A stretch of 64,000 nucleotides of DNA from Streptomyces sennicomposti (GCF_019890635.1 NZ_JAIOAB010000015.1:1-64000), one strand, 5' to 3'. Positions 17,725 through 26,125 are shown, counted from the stretch's first letter. A program made the numbers and translations. Notes: a model not told the origin generated them from the letters alone.

Positions 17725-18795
17725 ATGGGAGGGCGTGGAGAGCCGCCCGATGGGCCCCCCGAGGGCGCCTTCTCGGGCGCGGAGGACGAATACCGGTCCG
17801 TCGTCTTCGACGAGTCGTTCGTCCGTGCTGCCCGCCTCCAGGAGTACTCCGCCCAGGAGCGGACGATCGACCACACGCCCGCCGTGCGCCGCCGCCGCAC
17901 CCCGCACACCGGGCTGTCCCGGCAGGCGCTGGCCCTCCTGCTGGTGATCGCGCTCGCCTTCGCCACCGCGATCTTCATGGGCATCCGCACCCCCTACCGC
18001 AGCACCCTGGCCGAACGGCCCGTGGAGGAGCTGCGCACGACCGTCGTCCCGCTCGCCCCGCAGGGCCCGGTGCCCGGCGCCGCCGACCCCCAGGAACTGT
18101 ACGCGCACAGCCGGGCCGCCGACTTCGAGGTCGGCGCCGAGGGCATCCCGTGGCCCGCCCACGGGAGCACCGCCCACTTCTCCGACAGCCAGGTCGTCGC
18201 CGCGCTGACCTACGCGCGGGACTACATCGTCGCCTCGTCCCTCGACCCGGCGGTGCTCGCCGGCGGCTCCCCGGACGCCGTGCGCTCGCTGCTCGACCCG
18301 GGGCAGCTCGACCAGTTCGACCAGAGCTTCGCGCACCCCGCCGCCGACGGCCGGCATCTGCCCACCGGCTGGCTCGTCCGCTTCGACCCGGCCCGCGTCC
18401 GGCTCGCCGACCCGCGGATCCGGATGCGGGGCAGCCTGCGGACAGCGGAGACCGACGCCGACACCCTGGAGGTCGCCGCGGACCCCACGGTCGTCTACGC
18501 GCTGAGGCCGGCCGGCGCCGCCGCCGACGCGCGGGCCTCGCTGTTCACCGTGCGGCGCGAGCTGCTGTTCCGCTTCGACCGCGACGACCTGCGGCTGCAC
18601 CAGGTCCAGCTGGTCTCCAGCAGCGTCCAGGCCGGGCCGCTGTCCTGCCCCGGGGACAGCGCCGAGCGCTTCCGGCCGCTGCTGGCCGGGCAGAGCGCGC
18701 AGGCGGGCGGCCCCGCTGCCACGGACCCGTACGCCCCGGACGCCGCCCCAGCCCTGTGCGGCGCCCTGGCCCCGGACGCCGAACCGAAGCCGTGA
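17725..18795 (+). CDS. Single-pass membrane protein with VVFDE motif and extracellular domain (second of pair)
   Basis: 356 residues, function unknown. The N-terminal SVVFDESFVRAA (near residue 26) matches the motif of the preceding protein. A Pro/Arg linker and one transmembrane helix (ALALLLVIALAFATAIFMG, about 68-90) follow, then an extracytoplasmic domain of about 250 residues with no motif I recognise (contains SQVVAALTYARDYIVASS and LFRFDRDDLRLHQVQ). Two cysteines in the C-terminal part could form a disulfide. The ATG at 17725 aligns with the start of its sibling. Order proA-pair-nadD suggests a conserved envelope function (inference). Confidence 0.75.
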   Translation: MGGRGEPPDGPPEGAFSGAEDEYRSVVFDESFVRAARLQEYSAQERTIDHTPAVRRRRTPHTGLSRQALALLLVIALAFATAIFMGIRTPYRSTLAERPVEELRTTVVPLAPQGPVPGAADPQELYAHSRAADFEVGAEGIPWPAHGSTAHFSDSQVVAALTYARDYIVASSLDPAVLAGGSPDAVRSLLDPGQLDQFDQSFAHPAADGRHLPTGWLVRFDPARVRLADPRIRMRGSLRTAETDADTLEVAADPTVVYALRPAGAAADARASLFTVRRELLFRFDRDDLRLHQVQLVSSSVQAGPLSCPGDSAERFRPLLAGQSAQAGGPAATDPYAPDAAPALCGALAPDAEPKP

Positions 18796-18830
18796 GGCCG
18801 CGCGGCGGGGAGCGCGGCGCTTGTCACCCG

Positions 18831-18872
18831 GTCGCGGGCCGGCCGTCGCGGGCCGGCCGTCGCGGGCCGGCC
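18831..18872 (+). repeat. 14-bp perfect tandem repeat, 3 units
   Basis: Three exact copies of gtcgcgggccggcc at 18831, 18845 and 18859. The following stretch to 19060 has no gene and is a G/C-run tract made of variants of cccgcaggcccgg and gggggcc. It forms the gap between two convergent genes and could fold into G-rich or hairpin structures. Confidence 0.75.
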
Positions 18873-19060
18873 GACCGGGCGCGGTCGGGGGGCCGGGGGA
18901 GCCCCAGGGGCCCGGAGACCCGGGGAGTCCCGGAGGCCCGGGGGAGGCCCGGGACCCGCAGGTCGGAGACCCCGGCCCGCAGGCCCGGGACCCGCAGGCC
19001 CGGCCCGCAGGTCCGGGACCCGGAGGCCCGGCCCGGGGGTCCGGCCCGGAGGTCCGGTGG

Positions 19061-20204
19061 TCAGTCCCGGTCGTCGGACGGGGTGCCGTCCGTGGGCGGC
19101 CGGTCCTTCGGGCCGGCCTCGGGGCCGTCCCCGGAGTCGCCCTCGGCGCTGCCCTTGGGCGGGGCCGACGCGAAGCCCTCGAACCCGCGCCGCACCCGGC
19201 CGCCCAAGTCACCGGCCCCGCCCGCCAGATCGCTGACCAGCTTCATCAGCGGGTCCTTGGAGCTCTTCACATGGTTGGCGTAGTGCGCGGCCGACTCGCG
19301 GAACGAGTCGCCGACCGAGGTGTCCTTGTCCTCGTTGCGCCGCGGGTAGTGGCCGTCCAGGATCCGCTGGTAGTCGCGCGACTCCGACCACTTTTTCAGC
19401 TCGGCCGCCCGCACGGTGGCGAACGGGTGGCTCCGGGGCAGCACGTTGAGGATCTTCAGCACGGAGTCGCGCAGGTCGCCGGCCTCCTCGTACTCCTCGG
19501 CCTGGCGCAGGAACGCGTCCACGTTCATCTCGTGCAGATGGTTGCCGCCCGCGATCTTCATCAGACCGCGCATGGAGGCCCGTGGGTCCTGCCCGACCAG
19601 CAGCCCGGCCCGGTCCGCCGACAGCTCCGACTTGCGGAACCACTCGCGCAGCGCCGTCACGATCGCCGTGATCGCCAGAGTGCCCAGCGGGATCCACGCC
19701 ACCCGGACGGCCAGGCTGGTCAGGAACAGCAGGATCGTGCGGTACACCGCGTGGCCGGACAGGGCGTGCCACCTCGTGCCCGATGACCGCCCGCATCTCC
19801 TCCTCGTCGAGCAGTTCCACCAGACCGGTGGTCACGACGATGACCGGCTCGTCCAGACCGACGCACATGGCGTTGGGCTGCGGGTCCTGGTTGACGTACA
19901 TCGGCGGGACCTTCTCCAGGTCCAGGATGTAGCAGGCGTCCAGCAGCATGTCGTGGAGGTGGGTGAACTGCTGGTCGGAGACGCGCACCGAGTCCGACAG
20001 GAACAGCAGCCGCAGGCTGCGCTCGGGCAGCAGACCGCTGAGCGCCTTGAACACCGTGTCGAAGCCGCTCAGCTTGCGCAGCGCGACCAGCGCGGACCGG
20101 TCGGCCGGGTGCTCGTACGCACGCGAGGAGATCCCCGGGAAGCGGCTGCGCCGCCGGCTCGGCACCTTCTCGTGCCCGTTGTGCTGGCGACCGTCGTCGG
20201 ACAT
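19061..20204 (-). pseudogene. M48-family metalloprotease gene with frameshift in the HExxH motif
   Basis: The upstream frame (from 20204) encodes a cytoplasmic start (SDDGRQHNGHEKVPS), a substrate-side region (YVNQDPQPNAMCVGLDEP, VIVVTTGLVELLDEEEMRAV) and begins the zinc motif IGHEV, then runs out of frame near 19768-19773. Two bases appear to be missing: restoring them would give HEVGHALSGHAVYRT, continuing into the second frame with a hydrophobic helix (ILLFLTSLAVRVAWIPLG) and the third zinc ligand region SELSADRAG. The tail is Asp/Gly/Pro-rich. As written the gene cannot make an active protease. ATG 20204 is preferred over 20216 because GGGGGA lies 5 nt upstream. A sequencing error is a real alternative to a genuine pseudogene. 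Confidence 0.75.
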
Positions 20205-20394
20205 GTCATCCCCCATGTGCGTCAGATGCGTCTGTGTGTACGCCTGTGTACGTGTATGTGTGGCCGTGTACGGCTGTACGGCCGCTGTAAGGCATGTGCG
20301 GCCCTTTGCCGCTCATGTCGCCGATGCGCCCCCGAGGCGGGAGCCGGCCCGGGCGGGGATACCGTGGACGGGCAGTCAGCGAAGGAGTCCCGCC

Positions 20395-20559
20395 ATGGAG
20401 CACCATCCCGCAGTCGTCCGGCTCACCGAGGCCGCGAACACCACGGCCCAGCATCAGGGATCGGGGGACCTCCTTCGGATCGTCCTGGTCGTGATGGTCC
20501 TGGGGTGCGTACTGACCGGCTGGTTCCTGTTGCGCGGCTACAAGCGCAACGACGACTGA
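20395..20559 (+). CDS. Small single-pass membrane protein (54 aa)
   Basis: The ATG is preceded by GAAGGAG at 8 bp, an excellent ribosome binding site. The product (starts EHHPAVVRLTEAANTTAQ) has one hydrophobic helix (IVLVVMVLGCVLTGWFLL) and a basic/acidic end RGYKRNDD. Function unknown. It is divergent from the broken protease gene. The 190-bp gap before it is rich in gtgt/tacg alternating purine-pyrimidine steps. Confidence 0.65.
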   Translation: MEHHPAVVRLTEAANTTAQHQGSGDLLRIVLVVMVLGCVLTGWFLLRGYKRNDD

Positions 20560-20707
20560 GCCGCCCGGAAGGTTCCCCTCCGCCGACGGCCGCCGCCCGG
20601 GACCCTGTGCGGGCCGCAACGGCGGAGTCGGCGTGAGCGGTGCGGAGGGGGCCGCTTACGATGGGCCGACATCTTTATCCCGCCCACACCTGGATAGGTC
20701 TGCCGAG

Positions 20708-20857
20708 ATGAGCCTCCACCGCGCCGCCGCCCCGCTGGTCAACCTCGCCGAGGGCGGCAACCACGAAAGTCTCAACCCCGCGGTGACCGGCGGAGCCGCG
20801 CTCGTCATCCTGCTGCTCCTGCTGTGGATCACCACCCGCTTCAACCGCGACCGCTGA
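20708..20857 (+). CDS. Small single-pass membrane protein (49 aa)
   Basis: Product starts SLHRAAAPLVNLAEGGNHES and has one strongly hydrophobic helix (GGAALVILLLLLWITT) ending in FNRDR. Function unknown. It is the second tiny membrane protein in a row upstream of nadD. The ribosome binding site is weak, so the start is less certain than for its neighbour. Confidence 0.55.
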   Translation: MSLHRAAAPLVNLAEGGNHESLNPAVTGGAALVILLLLLWITTRFNRDR

Positions 20858-20948
20858 GCACCGCCGCAGCCCCTGCCGGGCCGGGCGGAACCGCTCCCGG
20901 TGATCTCCCGGACGGGGACTACAGGCCGGGCCGGTAGGGTCTGCACGC

Positions 20949-21623
20949 ATGGGAGAGCAGGACATGCCTACCGGTCCGGCGAGTGACACGGTGAAACACC
21001 CCGGACCCGGGCCCGGCGGCGGCCCCGCGACGTCGGGCAAGCGCCGCCTCGGCGTCATGGGCGGAACGTTTGACCCGATCCACCACGGCCACCTCGTGGC
21101 GGCCAGCGAGGTCGTCGCGCAGTTCGACCTGGACGAGGTGGTGTTCGTCCCCACCGGCCAGCCCTGGCAGAAGAGCCACCGCCAGGTCTCCCTGGCCGAG
21201 GACCGCTACCTGATGACGGTCATCGCGACCGCCGAGAACCCGCAGTTCTCCGTCAGCCGTATCGACATCGACCGCGGCGGCCCCACCTACACCGTCGACA
21301 CCCTGCGCGACCTGCGCGCCCTCAACCCGGACACGGATCTGTTCTTCATCACCGGCGCCGACGCGCTCGGCCAGATCCTGACCTGGCGCGACTCCGAGGA
21401 ACTCTTCTCCCTCGCGCACTTCATCGGCGTCACCCGGCCCGGCCACCACCTCAGCGACCCCGGCCTGCCCGAGGGCGGCGTCTCGCTGGTCGAGGTCCCG
21501 GCCCTCGCCATCTCCTCCACGGACTGCCGTGCGAGAGTCGCCAAGGGCGACCCCATCTGGTACATGGTGCCGGACGGAGTCGTGCGCTACATCGCCAAGC
21601 GCCAGCTGTACCGCGGCGAGTGA
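20949..21623 (+). CDS. nadD: Nicotinate-nucleotide adenylyltransferase
   Basis: Adenylates nicotinate mononucleotide to deamido-NAD in NAD synthesis. It has the nucleotidyltransferase signature [12 protein letters not shown] with the HxGH motif, and the second motif [11 protein letters not shown] 30-residue Gly/Pro-rich N-terminal extension precedes the fold. Start ambiguous: ATG 20949 has a TAGGGT -10 box ending 8 nt upstream (leaderless geometry), while ATG 20964 has GGGAGAG upstream. 224 residues from 20949. It is followed after 16 bp by the LCP gene, then rsfS, the usual actinobacterial order. Confidence 0.93.
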   Translation: MGEQDMPTGPASDTVKHPGPGPGGGPATSGKRRLGVMGGTFDPIHHGHLVAASEVVAQFDLDEVVFVPTGQPWQKSHRQVSLAEDRYLMTVIATAENPQFSVSRIDIDRGGPTYTVDTLRDLRALNPDTDLFFITGADALGQILTWRDSEELFSLAHFIGVTRPGHHLSDPGLPEGGVSLVEVPALAISSTDCRARVAKGDPIWYMVPDGVVRYIAKRQLYRGE

Positions 21624-21639
21624 GCCGAGAGGGGCACCG

Positions 21640-23583
21640 GTGAACGACCGATACGACGCTGGGTACGGGGGCGACGCGGGGTACGGCGGCGAGGAGTACG
21701 AACTCGTCGGCTACGACGAGTACGGCCGGCCGGTCTACCGCCCGGTCCCCGCACAGCAGACCCCCGAGCAGACGTACGACGCGTACGGGCAGCAGGGCTA
21801 CGGCCAGCAGAACCACCCACAGCAGTCCTACGGCTACGACCCGTACGCGACGGGCGGGCAGCAGCAGGGCGCGCCGTCCGGCTACGGCGGCTACGACACC
21901 GGTCAGCAGGCCCCCGTCCCCGCCTACGACCCCTACGGCGCCCACACCGCCCAGGGCACGCACACCGGCTACGACCCCTACGGGACCGCCGCCCCCGCCG
22001 CCCCGTACGACCCCTACGGCCAGAACGCAGGCGGGCAGCAGCCGCGCCCCGGCGGCCAGACCGCGCACATCCCGCAGCAGACCGGCCCGGCGCAGCACCC
22101 CGGCCCGGCCCAGCCCTACGCCCCGGCCGGGACGCACGGGACGGCCGACGACGACCGGACGGCCGCCGGAACCGAGGGCGCCGACCGCTTCGGGACCGAC
22201 GGCGCCGACCGCTTCGGGACGGACGGCGCCGACCGCCTCGGGGACGGCCGCGCCGGCGACGGCCCGGAGGAGTCCGGTCCCGGCGAACCGGACTACCGCA
22301 CCGAGCAGTTCGCCTTCGTCGAGGAGCCGACCGACGACTCCGAGGACGTCATCGACTGGCTGAAGTTCACCGAGAACCGCACCGAGCGCCGCGAGGAGGC
22401 CCGCCGCCGCGCCCGCAGCCGCGTCATCGCCCTGGTCGTCGTGCTGGCCCTGGTCGCGGTCGGCGGCGTCGGCTACCTCTGGTACGCCGGGAAGCTGCCC
22501 GGACTGTCCTCCGGCGGCTCCAAGACCGGCGCCGCCACCGCCGCCGGCGCCCAGAAGCGCGACGTGGTCGTCGTCCACCTGCACGACACCGCCAAGGGCG
22601 GCACCTCCACGGCGCTGCTCGTCGACAACACCACCACCAAACAGGGCACCACCGTCCTGCTGCCCAACTCCCTCGCGCTGACGGGCGACGACGGCACCAC
22701 CACGACGCTGGCCAAGTCCGTCCAGGACGACGGCTCCTCCGGGACCCGCGACCAGCTCGGCGCGGTCCTCGGCACCGACATCGAGGGCACCTGGCGCCTG
22801 GACACCCCCTACCTCCAGAACCTGGTGGACCTGGTCGGCGACATCGAGGTCGACACCGACGCCGACGTACCCGACCCGGACGCGAAGAAGTCGGACGCGA
22901 AGAAGACCGGCGCCGCCGTGCTCGTGCACCGGGGCCAGGACCAGACCCTGAGCGGCAAGATGGCCGTCGCCTACGCCACCTACCGCGCCCCGGGCGAGTC
23001 CGAGACCGCCCAGCTCCAGCGGTTCGGCCAGGTGATGCAGGGCGTGCTGCGCAAGCTGTCCTCCGACCCGCAGGCCGCCACCGTCACCGTGCAGACGCTG
23101 GCGCAGATCCTCGACCCCTCGCTCACCGACAAGGACCTCGGCTCCTTCCTGGCCAAGCTCGCCGAGCTGGCCAAGGGCGGCGACTACAAGTCGGCGCTGC
23201 TGCCGGTCCAGCCCGACGGCACGCTGAGCGCCCAGACCAGCGACAGCGTCGTCAAGGAGATCCTCGGCGGCACCGCCAAGAGCCCCGACCAGGGCTCGGC
23301 CGTGCGCGTCTCGGTCCGTAACGCCTCCGGCGTCAAGGACGACACCGAGAAGGCCCGCGTGGTCCTGCTCAACGGCGGCTTCACCTTCCTGGAGGGCGGC
23401 ACCGCCACCACCCGGTCCGCCTCCCAGGTCCTCTACGCCGACGACGAGGACAAGCAGAACGCCACCGAGGTCGCCAAGACCCTCGGCCTGCCCACCGGCT
23501 CCGTGACGAAGGGCACGGTCACCGGAAACGCCGACGTCTCCGTCGTCCTCGGCCGGGACTACAAGCCCGCCGACGGGCAGTGA
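21640..23583 (+). CDS. LytR-CpsA-Psr-like membrane protein with LytR_C domain, active site degenerate
   Basis: 647 residues; GTG with AGAGGGG 5-6 bp upstream. Residues 1-240 are a cytoplasmic Tyr/Gln/Gly/Pro-rich tract with repeated YDPYG units and three copies of GADRFGTD (24-bp DNA repeat from 22177). One transmembrane helix (VIALVVVLALVAVGGVGYL, about 262-282) is followed by an extracellular LCP-like domain (about 305-500) and a LytR_C domain (about 545-640, VRVSVRNASGVKDD). LCP enzymes attach glycopolymers to peptidoglycan. Here the usual RSDT and PRDT arginine motifs read GGTST and LPNSL, so catalysis by the standard mechanism is doubtful; later parts (LVDLVGDIEV, MAVAYATYR) still align with the family. 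May work with the Stealth-dependent polymer (inference). Confidence 0.8.
   Translation: MNDRYDAGYGGDAGYGGEEYELVGYDEYGRPVYRPVPAQQTPEQTYDAYGQQGYGQQNHPQQSYGYDPYATGGQQQGAPSGYGGYDTGQQAPVPAYDPYGAHTAQGTHTGYDPYGTAAPAAPYDPYGQNAGGQQPRPGGQTAHIPQQTGPAQHPGPAQPYAPAGTHGTADDDRTAAGTEGADRFGTDGADRFGTDGADRLGDGRAGDGPEESGPGEPDYRTEQFAFVEEPTDDSEDVIDWLKFTENRTERREEARRRARSRVIALVVVLALVAVGGVGYLWYAGKLPGLSSGGSKTGAATAAGAQKRDVVVVHLHDTAKGGTSTALLVDNTTTKQGTTVLLPNSLALTGDDGTTTTLAKSVQDDGSSGTRDQLGAVLGTDIEGTWRLDTPYLQNLVDLVGDIEVDTDADVPDPDAKKSDAKKTGAAVLVHRGQDQTLSGKMAVAYATYRAPGESETAQLQRFGQVMQGVLRKLSSDPQAATVTVQTLAQILDPSLTDKDLGSFLAKLAELAKGGDYKSALLPVQPDGTLSAQTSDSVVKEILGGTAKSPDQGSAVRVSVRNASGVKDDTEKARVVLLNGGFTFLEGGTATTRSASQVLYADDEDKQNATEVAKTLGLPTGSVTKGTVTGNADVSVVLGRDYKPADGQ
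22177..22244 (+). repeat. 24-bp in-frame tandem repeat in the LCP-like gene
   Basis: Units at 22177, 22201 and 22225 (ggcgccgaccgcttcggg plus gacNgac) encode GADRFGTD repeats in the cytoplasmic tail. The third unit is degenerate at its end. Confidence 0.75.
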
Positions 23584-23603
23584 TCGCTTTATCGCGTGGG
23601 ACG

Positions 23604-23648
23604 CCGTCGGCGGTCGTGAGACCCTTGGTGTCAAGTGACCGCCGACGG
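23604..23648 (+). terminator. 12-bp inverted repeat upstream of rsfS
   Basis: ccgtcggcggtc (23604-23615) and gaccgccgacgg (23637-23648) are perfectly complementary with a 21-nt loop. The hairpin ends 11 nt before the rsfS GTG and abuts its ribosome binding site, so it could terminate the upstream gene or affect rsfS translation. Confidence 0.55.
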
Positions 23649-23659
23649 AAAGCCATGCA

Positions 23660-24106
23660 GTGACCGCGACCGACCGCTCCATCGAGCTGATCAACACCGC
23701 CGCCCAGGCGGCCGCCGACAAGCTCGCGCACGACATCATCGCCTACGACGTCAGCGACGTCCTGTCGATCACGGACGCCTTCCTCCTGGCGTCCGCACCC
23801 AACGACCGCCAGGTCAAGGCCATCGTCGACGAGATCGAGGAGCGGCTCCACAAGGAGCTGGGGGCCAAGCCGGTGCGCCGCGAGGGCGACCGCGAGGCCC
23901 GCTGGGTCCTGCTCGACTACGTCGACATCGTCGTCCACGTCCAGCACAGCGAGGAGCGCGTCTTCTACGCCCTGGAGCGGCTGTGGAAGGACTGCCCCGA
24001 ACTCGACCTGCCCGCCGACGCCAAGGCCACCCGGGGCAAGGCCGAGGAGCACGCCAAGCTGCAGGCCGCCGAGGAGTCGGCGGAGCCGGACGGTGAGTGG
24101 CGGTGA
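23660..24106 (+). CDS. rsfS: Ribosome silencing factor
   Basis: RsfS/Iojap binds L14 on the 50S subunit and blocks subunit joining under starvation. 148 residues, starting GTG with GGAAAG upstream. The conserved core runs from IELINTAAQAAADKLAHD through SITDAFLLASAPNDRQVKAI to RWVLLDYVDIVVHVQ and FYALERLW. A short polar C-terminal tail rich in Glu follows. The stop codon overlaps the next gene, so the two are translationally coupled. Confidence 0.93.
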   Translation: MTATDRSIELINTAAQAAADKLAHDIIAYDVSDVLSITDAFLLASAPNDRQVKAIVDEIEERLHKELGAKPVRREGDREARWVLLDYVDIVVHVQHSEERVFYALERLWKDCPELDLPADAKATRGKAEEHAKLQAAEESAEPDGEWR

Positions 24107-24774
24107 CCGGCGCCGGTGAGGGGGCCGGCCGCACCCCTGGCCGGGGCCGCCGCGTCATCCTGTGGCGGCACGGCCAGACCGCGTGGAACGTGGAGCGCCG
24201 CTTCCAGGGCTCCACGGACGTCGAGCTGACTGAGACCGGCATCGGCCAGGCCCGCCGGGCTGCCCGCCTGCTGGCCTCCCTCGGGCCCGACGCGATCGTC
24301 TCCTCGGACCTTCGGCGGGCCGCCGCGACGGCCGCCGAGCTGGCCGCCCTCACCGGCCTGGAGGTCACCCGCGACGAGGGCCTGCGCGAGACCTACGCCG
24401 GCGTCTGGCAGGGCCTGACGCACGAGGAGATCATCGCCCGGCACGGCGCCGAGTACGCCGCGTGGAAGCGCGGTGAGCCGGTGCGCCGCGGCGGCGGCGA
24501 ACTGGAGACCGAGGTCGCCGACCGCGCCGCCCCCGTGGTGCTGCGGCACGTCGAGAAGCTGCCCGAGGACGGCACCCTCGTGGTGGTCAGCCACGGCGGC
24601 ACCATCCGCACCACCATCGGACGCCTCCTCGGCCTGGAGGCCCACCACTGGGAGAGCCTCGGCGGCCTCTCCAACTGCTGCTGGTCCGTCCTCGGCGAGG
24701 GCGCCCGCGGCTGGCGGCTGCTGGAGCACAACGCGGGCACCCTGCCGGAGCCCGTCCTCGGCGACGACACCTGA
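24097..24774 (+). CDS. Histidine phosphatase (phosphoglycerate mutase-like)
   Basis: Cofactor-independent histidine phosphatase of the dPGM superfamily. The catalytic motif is LWRHGQTAWN (near residue 23); the second histidine is in VVVSHGGTIR; the general acid is in the DEGLRETYAGVWQG region. 225 residues. GTG 24097 overlaps the rsfS end by 10 bp; GTG 24103 (GTGA overlap) is an equally possible start. Gene order nadD-LCP-rsfS-phosphatase is typical of actinobacteria, but the substrate is not evident from the sequence. Confidence 0.88.
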   Translation: MAVTGAGEGAGRTPGRGRRVILWRHGQTAWNVERRFQGSTDVELTETGIGQARRAARLLASLGPDAIVSSDLRRAAATAAELAALTGLEVTRDEGLRETYAGVWQGLTHEEIIARHGAEYAAWKRGEPVRRGGGELETEVADRAAPVVLRHVEKLPEDGTLVVVSHGGTIRTTIGRLLGLEAHHWESLGGLSNCCWSVLGEGARGWRLLEHNAGTLPEPVLGDDT

Positions 24775-24786
24775 GCCGCCCCGGGC

Positions 24787-24810
24787 CGGGTCCGGCCCCC
24801 GCCGGACCCG
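24787..24810 (+). terminator. Terminator after the histidine phosphatase gene
   Basis: cgggtccgg (24787-24795) pairs with ccggacccg (24802-24810), 9 bp with a 6-nt loop, followed by attt. Confidence 0.65.
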
Positions 24811-24812
24811 AT

Positions 24813-24842
24813 TTCACTTTCCGGCAGGTCGCAGGCTAAAGT
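24813..24842 (+). promoter_or_regulatory. Promoter of first tRNA-Ala
   Basis: TTCACT (24813-24818), 18-bp spacer, TAAAGT (24837-24842). It lies about 55 bp upstream of the mature tRNA. Confidence 0.5.
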
Positions 24843-24901
24843 TCTTCTTGTTCGCCCCGCCGAGCGGGAAGAACGCCAAGCGGCTCAGCTGCTTGGAGCG
24901 A

Positions 24902-24974
24902 GGGGCTATAGCTCAGTTGGTAGAGCGCCTGCATGGCATGCAGGAGGTCAGGAGTTCAATTCTCCTTAGCTCCA
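24902..24974 (+). tRNA. tRNA-Ala (anticodon GGC), copy 1
   Basis: Full cloverleaf of 73 nt: acceptor ggggcta with tagctcc, D arm gctc/gagc, anticodon stem cctgc/gcagg with loop atggcat (anticodon GGC at positions 34-36), T arm aggag/ctcct with loop ttcaatt, discriminator A. CCA is not encoded. The sequence is identical to the copy at 28284-28356. Confidence 0.97.
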
Positions 24975-24997
24975 CGGATCGGCACTCTGTTGAGTTG

Positions 24998-25975
24998 TCA
25001 AAGATCGGTGATGAGAATCCCGTCCCCCCAGGGGACGGGATTCTCTGCGTTCCACCCCTGGGCGAATGCTTCGGCCTCCTCCTGTGTCGGAGACCACAAC
25101 CGCTCCCTCCTGCCTCTGAGCAGCGCGACCTTCGCGCTCGTCTCGGCGTCGTCCGGTATGTAGGTGACGATGCGGCACTCCGGCAGCCCGTCGATCGACA
25201 GGGAGACGGCGGTCATCCGCAGCTCGCCCACTGACTCCTGCCGGAACGTCTTCACCCGCGGCCCCGGCGGTATCACCTCGCAGCTCGCCCACAGCCGTGC
25301 GAAGCAGTCGCTGACGGCCGACAGGGCGCGGATGAAGTCCTCCCACGCCGGCTCGCCCACATGCCGGCCGTAGTTGGACCGCAGCGTCGCCACCATCACC
25401 GGCAGCTCCCGCTCCCGGTGCACCACCGGGCAGGTGTCCGCCGGGCCGGTGAACAGCGACCACAGCACGTTCGGCACGCCCGTCCCGCGCATCGCGGGCA
25501 GCGCGTACAGATCGCGGTAGGCCGCGTTGGCCGCCAGCACGTCGTACCGCGAGTTGTAGACCACCGCCGGATTCGGGTCGAGGGCGTCCAGCACGAGCTG
25601 CACCTCCGGCCCCACCCGCTGCACCGGCGGCTCCGGAACCGGGTCGAAGGGCACCTCCGCCAGCCGGTACAGATGCTCCCGCTCCGGCGGGTCCAGCCGC
25701 AGTGTGCGCGCCACCGCGTCCAGCACCTGCGCGGAGGCGTTGATCGGCCGGCCCTGTTCGAGCCAGGTGTACCAGGTGACGCCGACCCCCGAGAGGTGGG
25801 CGACCTCCTCGCGGCGCAGCCCGGGAGTGCGCCGCCGCAGTCCCGGCGGCATCCCCACGTCGGCGGGCGTCACCCGCGCCCGTCTGCTGCGCAGGAACGC
25901 CGCCAGCTCCGGCCTGCGGCGCTGCGCCGCCCGCGCCCGCGCATCCCCCGTCCTCCGTGCGTCCCCCGTCGGCAT
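24998..25975 (-). CDS. XRE-family regulator with MmyB-type ligand-binding domain
   Basis: 325 residues. A Cro/C1-type helix-turn-helix lies at about 20-100 (LAAFLRSRRARVTPADVG, RREEVAHLSGVGVTWYTWLE, ASAQVLDAVARTL). The rest is an MmyB-type sensory domain (VLDALDPNPAVVYNSRYDVL, NYGRHVGEPAWEDF, AVSDCFARLW). Such proteins usually control a divergent neighbour, here an MFS exporter 150 bp away. The last residues (NPVPWGDGILITDL) are encoded by the palindrome that terminates the adjacent tRNA, so the original 3' end may have been replaced on insertion next to the tRNA. The ATG start has a gggggtg purine run upstream. Confidence 0.88.
   Translation of the reverse strand: MPTGDARRTGDARARAAQRRRPELAAFLRSRRARVTPADVGMPPGLRRRTPGLRREEVAHLSGVGVTWYTWLEQGRPINASAQVLDAVARTLRLDPPEREHLYRLAEVPFDPVPEPPVQRVGPEVQLVLDALDPNPAVVYNSRYDVLAANAAYRDLYALPAMRGTGVPNVLWSLFTGPADTCPVVHRERELPVMVATLRSNYGRHVGEPAWEDFIRALSAVSDCFARLWASCEVIPPGPRVKTFRQESVGELRMTAVSLSIDGLPECRIVTYIPDDAETSAKVALLRGRRERLWSPTQEEAEAFAQGWNAENPVPWGDGILITDL
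25014..25044 (+). terminator. Terminator of first tRNA-Ala, inside the XRE gene end
   Basis: agaatcccgtcccc (25014-25027) pairs perfectly with ggggacgggattct (25031-25044), 14 bp with a 3-nt loop. On the minus strand the same bases encode the last residues of the XRE regulator. Confidence 0.75.
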
Positions 25976-26125
25976 CAGGTCACCCCCACGTCCCCCGTCG
26001 ACATACCGCCACCCCGTCGTCCCCTTCTCATCGTCGGCGTCCGGCCCCTTCCTTGCCAGGTGCTGTCAGTACCAGCATCGTCGGGCACTCGGCACCCGTA
26101 TCCGGGCGCGGCCAGGCTCGGCGGC

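Noticed and set aside
20230..20290. GT-rich alternating tract as a Z-DNA or regulatory element
   Set aside because: Only short alternating runs with interruptions. There is no supporting motif beyond composition.
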